NCBI RefSeq assembly: GCF_010669225.1
Contig: NZ_CP048627.1
Span: 1,253,292-1,317,291 of the forward strand
Source: Megamonas funiformis
GTDB taxonomy: Bacteria; Bacillota; Negativicutes; Selenomonadales; Selenomonadaceae
Direction: 5' to 3'
Length of the DNA: 64,000 nucleotides
Of this stretch, positions 55,624 to 64,000 are shown one piece after another. A program made the translations under genes and the position numbers. Each line of letters begins with the position of its first letter. Position 1 is the stretch's first letter. Below the pieces are notes generated by a model, which had not been told where the DNA came from, ran no database searches, and saw only the letters and a list, made by a program, of their open reading frames with translations.

Positions 55624-57914
55624 GTGACAACTAATCCAAAAACACTAAAAAAAATGAACGAACAGATTATTTTTTGTGCCACCAATTCAACTAAGCTAAT
55701 ATTACAAGCTCTTAACACTTCTTTTATGGGATTAAGTGAACAAACCATTAAAGAACATCGTAATTTATATGGCAATAATAAAATTGTACATGGAAAAAAA
55801 TTATCTTTAACTAAACGTATTGCCAATGCTTTTATAAACCCATTTACAGCAATTTTATTTTGTTTGGCTATAGTTTCTATTTTTACTGATATTATTATTC
55901 CTACCATGCAAAATAGCCCTGATGATGTAAATCCTGTAACCGTTATTATAATTCTTACAATGGTTTTTATATCTGGCTCTTTGCGTTTTGTTCAAGAAAG
56001 CCGTTCCGGTAATGCAGCCGAAAAACTTCTATCTTTAATAACAACTACTTGCACTGTTACTAGACAATATCGCCCTAAAGCAGAAATTCCTTTAGAAGAT
56101 GTGGTAATTGGTGATATTATTCATCTAAGTGCTGGTGATATGATTCCTGCTGATGCTAGAATTTTAGAAGCTAAAGATTTATTCATTAGCCAAGCATCAT
56201 TAACAGGTGAAAGTGAACCAGTAGAAAAATTTGCTAAAACTTATCAAGAAAAAAATCTTTCTATTACTGATTATAATAATATTTTATTCATGGGAAGTAA
56301 TGTAATAAGTGGCAGTTCTACTGCTGTAGTAATCGGTGTTGGTAATAATACTTTATTTGGTTCAATCGCTTCATCTGTTTCTACTACACCTGTGGAAACA
56401 AATTTTACTAAAGGTGTCAATTCCGTCTCTTGGATTTTAATTCGTTTTATGTTATTTATGGTACCCATAGTATTTTTTGTCAATGGTATAACTAAAAATG
56501 ATTGGGTAGAAGCTTTTTTATTTGCTATCTCCATTGCTGTAGGCTTAACACCTGAAATGTTACCTATGATAGTTACTACTTGCTTAGCTAAAGGTGCCGT
56601 TTCTATGTCTAAGAAAAAAACTATCGTAAAAAACTTAAATTCCATTCAAAATTTTGGTGCTATGGATATTCTTTGTACTGATAAAACTGGTACATTAACC
56701 ATGAATAAAGTTGTTTTAGAATACCATTTAGATGTACTGGGAAATGAAGATAGTCGTGTCTTACGTCATGCCTACCTAAATAGTTATTTTCAAACAGGCT
56801 ATAAAAATTTAATGGATATAGCTATCATCAATAAAACAGAAGAAATTGAACAAGATAATCCTAACTTAATAAATCTATCTAGTGCCTATACAAAAGTAGA
56901 TGACATACCTTTCGATTTTTCACGTCGTCGCCTTTCTATAGTAGTAAAGGACAAAAATCAAAAATGCCAAATGATAACTAAAGGTGCAGTCGAAGAAATG
57001 TTATCTATCTGCTTTCATGTTGAATATCAAGGAAAAATTAAACCGTTAGATGAACGCATCAAAAAAGAAATCCTAAAAACTGTCGATAAACTAAATGACA
57101 AAGGTATGCGTGTAATAGCTGTTGCTCAAAAAAATAATCCATCACCAATAGATAAATTCAGCATAGCAGATGAATGTGATATGGTGCTTATTGGCTATCT
57201 AGCATTCTTAGACCCGCCAAAAGAATCAACTGTAAAAGCTTTAAAAGCATTAAAAGAATATGGTGTTAAAGTAAAAGTTTTAACAGGAGATAATGATAAA
57301 GTTGCTCGTTCTATATGTAAACAAGTTGGTTTAAAAGTTAATAATCTTTTACTTGGTTCAGATATTGAGCAACTACCAGAACAAGATTTAGCTATAGCTG
57401 TAGAAAAAACTGATGTTTTCGCTAAATTATCACCAGAACAAAAAGCAAAAATTGTAAAATTGCTCCGCCAAAATGGTCATACGGTTGGTTTCATGGGAGA
57501 TGAATGATGCCACTGCAATGAAATCTTCTGATATAGCTATTTCTGTAGACAATGCCGTAAATATTACCAAAGAATCTGCTGATATAATTCTTTTAGAAAA
57601 AGATTTAATGGTTTTAGAACAAAGTATAATTGAAGGTCGTAAAACATACGCCAATATGATTAAATATATCAAAATAACAGCATTTTCAAATTTTGGAAAT
57701 ATGTTCTCTGTTCTTATTGCTTCAGCATTATTACAAATGGATTACTATACAGTGAATTAACAGACATTCATTTACAAACGATATATATATATCACTATTT
57801 CAAACAGGTTGGTTTTTAGAATCCATGTGGTCGCAAATCTTAATTTTGCAAATGTTACCAGGATACATTATTACAATTTGGGGAATAGGATATAAATTTA
57901 ATGAAAATATATAA
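55624..57914 (+). pseudogene. mgtA: Decayed Mg2+-transporting P-type ATPase MgtA
   Basis: From GTG 55624 the frame runs 627 residues with normal P-type motifs: [12 protein letters not shown] (A domain) and [14 protein letters not shown] (phosphorylated Asp). It breaks at 57500-57510: GGAGATG then GAATGATGCC lacks about five bases of the expected hinge GDGINDA, giving a stop. Another frame resumes (57508-57759, [14 protein letters not shown] to ASALLQMD) and stops; remnants LFQTGWFLESMWSQ then appear before 57914. The C-terminal transmembrane half is mostly missing (family length about 900). It is not expected to be functional. Confidence 0.85.
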
Positions 57915-57917
57915 AAA

Positions 57918-57952
57918 AAGGCTCTCATATTACTATGAGAGTCTTCTTTTTT
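57918..57952. terminator. Bidirectional intrinsic terminator
   Basis: CTCTCATA (57922-57929) pairs with TATGAGAG (57934-57941), flanked by A and T runs. Confidence 0.8.
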
Positions 57953-57956
57953 TAGA

Positions 57957-60878
57957 TTATAAAATAATAGTTACTGTTTTAAATACATCTTTAGCTTCGT
58001 TTACTTTATTGCTTCCACCTAAAACACAGATAGCATTTTCCTTCATGCAAGCATCTACTAAATCGGCTAAAGCTCTAATATCTTCTTGAGTTGTAGCTAA
58101 AATTTCATCACGCTGTTGCTGACGCATTTCGTCTGTCATTTCAGCAATATACGCAGAAGAAGCTAATTCACCTTTTAATGCAGGAGTAAGTGGCATATCA
58201 ATATTACTAATTGTACCGATAATATATTTTGTCATTTCTCTATCACTGACATTAAAATTACGTAAAAACTCTGCTGTTTTATCATATACATTTAAAGTTT
58301 CTACTAAATTAGGATCACGATAAGAACCAAAATACATATTGCCATCACGACGGAATTTTACAAATGCACCATAAGCTCCGCCAAGAACACGAATATTAGT
58401 CCACAAATATTCATAACGCATAATAGTTTCTAATACCTTCATAGCTCCTGTATATTTATATCCTAAGCGTATGAAATTAGCACCTTTGGCAACATATTGT
58501 ACCTGAGAAGATGTGATAAAACCTTCATTTTTCTTTTCTACTGCAAATGGTATTTCTTGTTTTGGATAAGTTTCATTTGGCAATACTTCTAATAAAGGCT
58601 TAATTGCAGATATTACTTTTTTATAATCATTTTTAGATACAGTAATACTTGTCAATAAATTAGCCTTATTAAATATCATTGGTAAAATTTTAGCAAAAGC
58701 TGTTTGCATTTTATTAAATTCATTATCAAAATCATTTAAGAAATTCTTAATAAATGCATAGAATTTTAAGTCACCAAAATTATCATAGCGTTCTTTTGGT
58801 GTAAAGTATGCCATCAATTCATCAAGAACTAACTGATGACCCGAACGCAATATTGACATTTCAAAATCACTGCGACATTGCATTGCCAAATCTTTAATAC
58901 GTTCTTTAGAAGTAAAGGAACTATTGAAAATTATTTCTTGTAGTAATTTTATCAATTCTGGCATCTTATCTACCAAAACTTTAGCTTTAAATACAAATTT
59001 TGGCATATAAGAGTCAACATCGCCCTCTTTATCATACGTAGCTACAGCAAATCTCATTCCACCAGTATGCAAGTTTACAGCATTAGCCAATGCTTCATAT
59101 GTGTAATTTTTTGTAGCAGTTCTACCAATGAATTCTTCCAATAAGAATAGATAATTTATATCTTCATAAGCTATATTGCTTATATCAAATAACATTCTTA
59201 AATAACAAATTCCATTCGTATCAATATCATGTCTTAAAACTTTTGTATCTGCTATTTCATCTTCAGCAATAATTAATTTATCACATTGTTTAGTGATATC
59301 TTCAATTTTCAATAATGGAATTTTTTCTAAATCCTCTGGTTTATCCACAGAACGTTGACGCTCTTTTAATTTTTGAGTATCCGCAATAATTTTTTCAATA
59401 TCTTCTTTACTCATAGAAGCTTTTTTCTGTGCTAATTTATCAGCTAAATCTTTTTCTTGTTTAGTGATTACATTTTCATCTGGTTCTAAAATCAAAATAT
59501 GACTATGAGTATTATCCAATAAATATTCTTGAATTAATGCTTCAAACTTACCTTCTTTTGCCCACTGTTTTACAGTTTTCAAAGCTTCTTCATAATGGAG
59601 ATACACAGTAGCATCACCATCATATAACCAGCTATTCATAAGGTTAATATTATAAATCAATCCTTTTGGATATTGACCAAAATCAGCCTCACGAAGCTTA
59701 AATTCCATACTATTAATAGAAGCCTGTAATAATTCATCATCAATGCCATTTTTTACAATATCATTTAAAGTATCAGTTACAACTTTTGTAAATTCATCAA
59801 CTTTATTAGCCTCAGAACCATTGACGATAATGCTAAACATTGGCTGTAAAATACCATTATCAAATGAAGAAATTACATCACTACCAAGACCAGCTTTAAT
59901 CAAAGCATTGCGAAGTGGCGCAGCTTCACTTTTTAATAAAGCATGTTCTAATACAGTAAATGCCAACATCTTTTCTTTTTCCAAAGAAGTTGCAATAGAA
60001 TAATTCATGCTTAAAAATGTTTTATTTTCTTTTGCTTCACCAGGAGCTATAGGGTAAATATCTTTAATCAATTTACGAGCTGTAAATGGTTTTTGTACAT
60101 CAATATGAGAGTCGATTTCAATTTTATTAAAATTGCTGAGATATTCTTCATCTAAGAAAGATAAAGTTGACATCATATCCATATCACCATAAAGATAAAT
60201 ATAACTATTTGCAGGATGATAATAACGGCTATGAAAATCAATAAACATTTCTTGTGTTAAATCTGGGATAGCTACAGGATCACCGCCAGATTCATATTGA
60301 TATGTTGTATCAGGATATAGATTATTTAAAATCTTTCTTTCCAATAATCCATCTGGAGAAGACAATGCACCTTTCATTTCATTATAAACTACACCACTAT
60401 AAGCTAATGGAGCATCTACATTATCAATTTCATAATGCCAACCTTCTTGCATTAAGATTTCAGGTGTTGTACGCATATTTGGATAAAATACTGCATCAAG
60501 ATAAACGTCCATAAGATTGCGGAAATCTTTTTCATTTCTGCTAGCTATAGGATACATAGTTTTATCTGGAAATGTCATTGCATTTAAAAAAGTATTCAAA
60601 GAACCTTTTACTAATTCCACAAATGGTTCTTTAGTAGGAAATTTACGAGAACCACAAAGTGTGGAATGTTCTACAATATGAGCTACACCAGTATCATCAG
60701 TAGGAGTAGTGCGGAAAGTTATAGAAAATACTTTATTATCATCATTATTTTCTATAAATAATAATTTTGCGCCACTTTTTTCATGATAAAATTCATATGC
60801 ATTAGATGAAATTTCAGATATATGGGATATTTTATCCAATCTGAAACCACAATAAATATTTTTCTCTTGTAAATTCAA
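57957..60878 (-). CDS. Insulinase family (M16C) zinc metalloprotease
   Basis: About 973 residues from TTG 60878, placed by GGAG at the right distance; the frame extends a few codons more. The inverted zinc motif HIVEHS with downstream FVELVKGSLNTFLNAMTFPD belongs to the M16C presequence-protease type, with Glu further on. The protein has the four-domain size. Likely degrades small peptides in the cytoplasm. Confidence 0.9.
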   Translation of the reverse strand: MNLQEKNIYCGFRLDKISHISEISSNAYEFYHEKSGAKLLFIENNDDNKVFSITFRTTPTDDTGVAHIVEHSTLCGSRKFPTKEPFVELVKGSLNTFLNAMTFPDKTMYPIASRNEKDFRNLMDVYLDAVFYPNMRTTPEILMQEGWHYEIDNVDAPLAYSGVVYNEMKGALSSPDGLLERKILNNLYPDTTYQYESGGDPVAIPDLTQEMFIDFHSRYYHPANSYIYLYGDMDMMSTLSFLDEEYLSNFNKIEIDSHIDVQKPFTARKLIKDIYPIAPGEAKENKTFLSMNYSIATSLEKEKMLAFTVLEHALLKSEAAPLRNALIKAGLGSDVISSFDNGILQPMFSIIVNGSEANKVDEFTKVVTDTLNDIVKNGIDDELLQASINSMEFKLREADFGQYPKGLIYNINLMNSWLYDGDATVYLHYEEALKTVKQWAKEGKFEALIQEYLLDNTHSHILILEPDENVITKQEKDLADKLAQKKASMSKEDIEKIIADTQKLKERQRSVDKPEDLEKIPLLKIEDITKQCDKLIIAEDEIADTKVLRHDIDTNGICYLRMLFDISNIAYEDINYLFLLEEFIGRTATKNYTYEALANAVNLHTGGMRFAVATYDKEGDVDSYMPKFVFKAKVLVDKMPELIKLLQEIIFNSSFTSKERIKDLAMQCRSDFEMSILRSGHQLVLDELMAYFTPKERYDNFGDLKFYAFIKNFLNDFDNEFNKMQTAFAKILPMIFNKANLLTSITVSKNDYKKVISAIKPLLEVLPNETYPKQEIPFAVEKKNEGFITSSQVQYVAKGANFIRLGYKYTGAMKVLETIMRYEYLWTNIRVLGGAYGAFVKFRRDGNMYFGSYRDPNLVETLNVYDKTAEFLRNFNVSDREMTKYIIGTISNIDMPLTPALKGELASSAYIAEMTDEMRQQQRDEILATTQEDIRALADLVDACMKENAICVLGGSNKVNEAKDVFKTVTIIL

Positions 60879-61160
60879 AATAATATCTCCTTTATTCAAA
60901 ATAAAATTAATATATTATATTTGCAGATTTTGCTTAATTAATTTATATAAAATTCATAATCCCGATAGAAGAAATGGGATATTTTTTAAAATCATACATA
61001 TACAATTAAAAGCATATCTATATTATACCTTTAAAATAGCAAACCTTCAATAAACTTAATTAATCCTTAAAAATATCTATTGCAATTATAAAAAATATGC
61101 TATTATAATAACTGAACCTCAACCACTTATGTATTTCTTACATTTATTTTTTACATAATA

Positions 61161-61196
61161 TAAAAAAGTACCTATAATAAAAATTATAGGTACTTA
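61161..61196 (-). terminator. Terminator of the XRE gene
   Basis: AAGTACCTATAAT (61166-61178) pairs with ATTATAGGTACTT (61183-61195), loop AAAA; T run on the minus strand. Confidence 0.85.
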
Positions 61197-61205
61197 AAAA
61201 TGTCA

Positions 61206-61550
61206 TTACATTTTTTTCCAGTCAATTATTTCTTTTAAAATACCTGTGATTTTATCCAATTCTTCATTGGACAAATCTTTTAAGAGATAGTTAATATGCT
61301 GAATGCTTGCTTGTCTAACCTCGATTTCACTGTCATTGTTAGGCACATCTAAGAACAATTCAGACATAGTAATTCCTAAAGCTCTTGTTATTTTCTCTAA
61401 TGTTGTAATTGTTGGACTCTTTAAATTACGTTCCAAATGACCCAAGAAGACTGGATTAATTTCAGCTCCTAAAGCTAATTGCTCTTGAGTTAATTTTTTT
61501 TGTTGACGAAAAGCTCTAATTTTTTCTCCAACGGTCTTCTTCATAACCAT
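61206..61550 (-). CDS. XRE-family transcriptional regulator
   Basis: A 114-residue protein from ATG 61550 (AGGTGGTGG upstream; a GTG extends the frame to 61559). Helix-turn-helix: GEKIRAFRQQKKLTQEQLAL, then GAEINPVFLGHLERNLKSPT. The second half is a short helical tail. The target genes are unknown. A 13-bp palindrome between its promoter elements suggests autoregulation. Confidence 0.88.
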   Translation of the reverse strand: MVMKKTVGEKIRAFRQQKKLTQEQLALGAEINPVFLGHLERNLKSPTITTLEKITRALGITMSELFLDVPNNDSEIEVRQASIQHINYLLKDLSNEELDKITGILKEIIDWKKM

Positions 61551-61577
61551 TGCCACCACCTATATATTAACATATAG

Positions 61578-61590
61578 ACTTATCATAAGT
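61578..61590. promoter_or_regulatory. Palindromic candidate operator of the XRE gene
   Basis: ACTTATcATAAGT is a 13-base palindrome around 61584, in the spacer between TTGTAC (-35) and TATGTT (-10) on the minus strand. Most of the 341-bp gap 61560-61900 otherwise shows only AT-rich sequence. Confidence 0.5.
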
Positions 61591-61840
61591 GTACAAATGC
61601 ATTGAACACAATATACAATAGATAATAATAGGCTATTTATTAGTACTATATGTTATTTTTCTAATTAACAAAATATTCAAAGTTATCATTATTAAACTAA
61701 TAGCTTTACAGATATTTTACTATTTAATTATTTTTTGTAATGCTATTCATTGTCAAATGTATCTATGTTCTCATCAATAAAATCATATAAGTAGTAAAAA
61801 AATAATCTAATCTCAATAAAAAATAAATCAATAATTAATT

Positions 61841-61884
61841 AAAAATAAAGGAATAATATCAATCTATTATTCCTTTATTTTTTT
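61841..61884 (-). terminator. Terminator after purD
   Basis: An 18-bp stem (61841-61858 with 61865-61882) with T-rich ends. Confidence 0.88.
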
Positions 61885-61900
61885 ATATATACTATTTTAA

Positions 61901-63172
61901 TTATTTACGGTTAAAAGCTCTATGTGCGATATCTTTTCTATAATATACATCTTTAAAATCAATAAGTTTTATATCTGTATAAACTTTATCTACAGCAGTT
62001 TTTATATCATCACCTAAAGCCACTACACCTAATACACGTCCACCATTTGTTACAATTTTTCCATCTTTTTTAGCTGTACCAGCATGGAAAACTAAGACAT
62101 TTTCATTTTCAGCCTTATCTAAACCTAGAATTTCATTGCCTTTTTCATATTTAGCAGGATATCCACCGGCACTCATAACTACACAAACAGCAGCTTTTTT
62201 GCTCCATTTTATATCACAATTTGCAAGTGTACCATTTGCACAAGCTAACATGATTTCAGCTAAATCACTTTCTAACAATGGCAATACAACTTGTGTTTCT
62301 GGGTCACCAAAACGAGCATTAAATTCTACAACTTTTGGACCTTCTGCTGTTATCATTAAACCAGCATACAAACAACCTTTGTATTCATAACCTTCTTGTT
62401 TCATAGCTTTTATAGTTGGCTCTAAAATTTTTGTTTGTACCTGCTTCATTAAATCTTCTGTGATTACTGGAGCTGGTGCATATGTTCCCATACCGCCTGT
62501 ATTCGGCCCCTTATCGCCGTCATACGCTCTTTTATGGTCTTGAGATGGTATCATAGGGATAATAGTTTCACCATCAGTGAAAGCCAATACAGAAGCTTCT
62601 TCGCCAGCCATAAATTCTTCGATAACTACGCTATTACCAGCATTACCAAAAGTTTTATCGCACATAATTTCATCAATTGCTTCTAAAGCTTGCTCTTTTG
62701 TTTCTGCAACAATAACACCTTTACCAGCAGCAAGTCCATCTGCTTTAATTACTATTGGTGCGCCTTCTTTTTCTATATAATTTTTAGCTTCCACTGCATC
62801 TGTAAAAACTTCATATTTTGCAGTAGGAATGCCATATTTTTTCATAATATTTTTAGAAAAAGATTTAGAACCTTCTAATTGAGCAGCAGCTTTTTGTGGT
62901 CCAAAAGAAGCAATTCCCACTTTAGCCATATCATCAACAATTCCATTTGTCAATGGAACTTCTGGCCCTACCACCACTAAATCGACTTTTTTCTCTTGAG
63001 CCACTTTTACTAAAAATTCATTATCCTCTACTGAACCTGGTATACATTGTGCTATTTTTTCCATGCCTGGATTTCCTGGCACAGTATAAATTTTATCCAC
63101 AAGTTTACTTTGAGCTAATTTCCATGTAAGTGTATGTTCACGTCCACCACTACCAATAACTAAAATATCCAA
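61901..63172 (-). CDS. purD: Phosphoribosylamine-glycine ligase
   Basis: A 423-residue ATP-grasp enzyme of purine synthesis: VIGSGGREHTLTWKLAQSK at the start, PIVIKADGLAAGKGVIVAE for ATP binding, and the metal site in VVEFNARFGDPETQ. It makes glycinamide ribonucleotide. Follows purH by 87 bp with an intervening hairpin. Confidence 0.96.
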   Translation of the reverse strand: MDILVIGSGGREHTLTWKLAQSKLVDKIYTVPGNPGMEKIAQCIPGSVEDNEFLVKVAQEKKVDLVVVGPEVPLTNGIVDDMAKVGIASFGPQKAAAQLEGSKSFSKNIMKKYGIPTAKYEVFTDAVEAKNYIEKEGAPIVIKADGLAAGKGVIVAETKEQALEAIDEIMCDKTFGNAGNSVVIEEFMAGEEASVLAFTDGETIIPMIPSQDHKRAYDGDKGPNTGGMGTYAPAPVITEDLMKQVQTKILEPTIKAMKQEGYEYKGCLYAGLMITAEGPKVVEFNARFGDPETQVVLPLLESDLAEIMLACANGTLANCDIKWSKKAAVCVVMSAGGYPAKYEKGNEILGLDKAENENVLVFHAGTAKKDGKIVTNGGRVLGVVALGDDIKTAVDKVYTDIKLIDFKDVYYRKDIAHRAFNRK

Positions 63173-63202
63173 AATATAACCCCCTTATTAAACTTATTAA
63201 AA

Positions 63203-63250
63203 GAAAACGCACTTAAATAGTGCCAATTATTAGCATATCAATAAGTGCGC
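63203..63250 (-). terminator. Hairpin between purH and purD (terminator or attenuator)
   Basis: CGCACTTA (63208-63215) pairs with TAAGTGCG (63242-63249), loop about 26 nt, T-rich tail on the minus strand. Confidence 0.6.
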
Positions 63251-63259
63251 TAAAATATA

Positions 63260-63853
63260 TTATTTGCTTAACTGAGCTGTAAGATATTCTTGAATGCAAT
63301 CATCATAATGAGATGTATGACAGAAAGCTTCTTGAGCTAATTGCATACGGAATTTTCCTGTAGTGCAACCATCTTTAGCTATCATTTCAGCAACTTCATC
63401 ATAATGTTTAGGATTTACTACAACTGTAACAAATTTGAAATTTTTTGCAGCAGCACGAATCATTGCAGGACCACCGATATCGATATTTTCTACTGCTTCA
63501 GCAAGAGTTACATTTGGTTTTTCTATAGTTTCACGGAATGGATATAAATTTACAACAACTAAATCAATAGGTTGAATATTAAATTTTTGCATTTGTGCTA
63601 CATGACTTTGATTATCACGAACAGCTAAAATACCACCATGAATATATGGATTTAAAGTTTTTACACGACCATCCATAATTTCAGGGAATTTAGTTACATC
63701 ACTAACATAAGTAACAGGTATACCAGCATCGTCAATTGCTTTCATTGTTCCACCAGTAGAAATGATTTCTACACCAGCTTCATGAAGTTTACGTGCAAAT
63801 TCTACAATACCAGTTTTGTCAGAAACACTTAATAACGCTCTTTTAATAGGCAT
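63260..63853 (-). CDS. purH: IMP cyclohydrolase domain, stand-alone PurH N-terminus
   Basis: A 197-residue protein matching only the N-terminal domain of bifunctional PurH (usually about 510): [30 protein letters not shown] and [20 protein letters not shown]. It ends cleanly at QLSK with a real stop, no trace of the AICAR formyltransferase domain follows before purD. The formyltransferase would have to be a separate gene. Cotranscribed with purN and purD. Confidence 0.88.
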   Translation of the reverse strand: MPIKRALLSVSDKTGIVEFARKLHEAGVEIISTGGTMKAIDDAGIPVTYVSDVTKFPEIMDGRVKTLNPYIHGGILAVRDNQSHVAQMQKFNIQPIDLVVVNLYPFRETIEKPNVTLAEAVENIDIGGPAMIRAAAKNFKFVTVVVNPKHYDEVAEMIAKDGCTTGKFRMQLAQEAFCHTSHYDDCIQEYLTAQLSK

Positions 63854-63887
63854 AATAAAAGCCTCCTCTTAATGTGATTATATAAAA

Positions 63888-64000
63888 TCAATCATCAATC
63901 GTCACATGACGACCATTGACATGTATTTTTCCTGCTAAATACAATTCAATAACTTTTGGATATATTATATGTTCTTGTTCAAGCACTCTAGCAGATAAAG
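63888..64000 (-). CDS. purN: Phosphoribosylglycinamide formyltransferase, C-terminal fragment
   Basis: The last 37 residues, LSARVLEQEHIIYPKVIELY and so on, match the end of PurN; the stop is at 63890-63888. The rest lies beyond the window. PurN adds the formyl group to glycinamide ribonucleotide, the product of PurD. Confidence 0.85.
   Translation of the reverse strand, partial: LSARVLEQEHIIYPKVIELYLAGKIHVNGRHVTIDD

Noticed and set aside
57473-57760. Separate 95-residue gene after the first mgtA frame
   Set aside because: It is the continuation of the same P-type ATPase in another frame, with no ribosome-binding site of its own.
61084-61196. Plus-strand small RNA from a TTGCAA/TATAAT-like promoter to the hairpin at 61166-61195
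   Set aside because: The hairpin has its T run on the minus strand only, so nothing terminates a plus transcript there; it is the terminator of the XRE gene.

Overview
The window looks like chromosome of a low-GC Negativicute (a Firmicute relative with an outer membrane), possibly close to Megamonas or Selenomonas. Three things point that way: gene order in the nusB-xseAB-ispA-dxs-tlyA-nadK-argR-recN block and the Asp23/AmaP cluster are Firmicute-like; codon use is very AT-rich; and the window opens with the C-terminus of an outer-membrane beta-barrel ending in Phe. The genus is an inference, not a measurement.

Layout. 1-3.5 kb: porin end, MATE exporter, HAD phosphatase, EamA transporter. 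3.5-6.7 kb: thiSFGH thiazole operon behind a TPP riboswitch with terminator, followed by a second structured leader with its own terminator. 6.8-8.4 kb: orphan secreted protein, DUF1653 protein, Tat-type amidase. 8.7-14.1 kb: an accessory island with a degenerate PLD-domain/P-loop ATPase, a tyrosine recombinase, about 600 bp of extremely AT-rich DNA, a TIGR04076 protein, decayed phage head genes (prohead protease and capsid N-terminus), and between these two remnants a complete Par/Fst-like type I toxin-antitoxin locus. 14.1-21.9 kb: an L-fucose regulon (fucI-fucA and kinase-fucU-fucP-kinase-like gene) with a divergent AraC activator and two matching operators. 21.9-36.8 kb: long housekeeping block on the minus strand (aroQ, pepP-like, efp, Asp23/AmaP, nusB, xseAB, ispA, dxs, tlyA, nadK, mnmM, argR, recN, UPF0173, miaA, hfq).

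37-64 kb: acylphosphatase; a lactonase-zwf pair (entry to the pentose phosphate pathway); class III aminotransferase; U32 peptidase; recA-recX; dnaE; sodium:alanine symporter; dapA; DUF4261 and DUF1292 proteins; a beta-CASP nuclease-like protein; a decayed mgtA pseudogene; an M16 peptidase; an XRE regulator; and purD-purH(N-terminal domain only)-purN.

The strongest novelty candidate is the small locus at 13.14-13.46 kb. A 29-residue hydrophobic peptide gene and a convergent antisense RNA share a bidirectional terminator, and a direct repeat places an antisense copy of the toxin ribosome-binding/start region at the 5' end of the RNA. This is the architecture of the plasmid pAD1 par locus, here in the chromosome of an organism with an outer membrane and between two phage-gene remnants.
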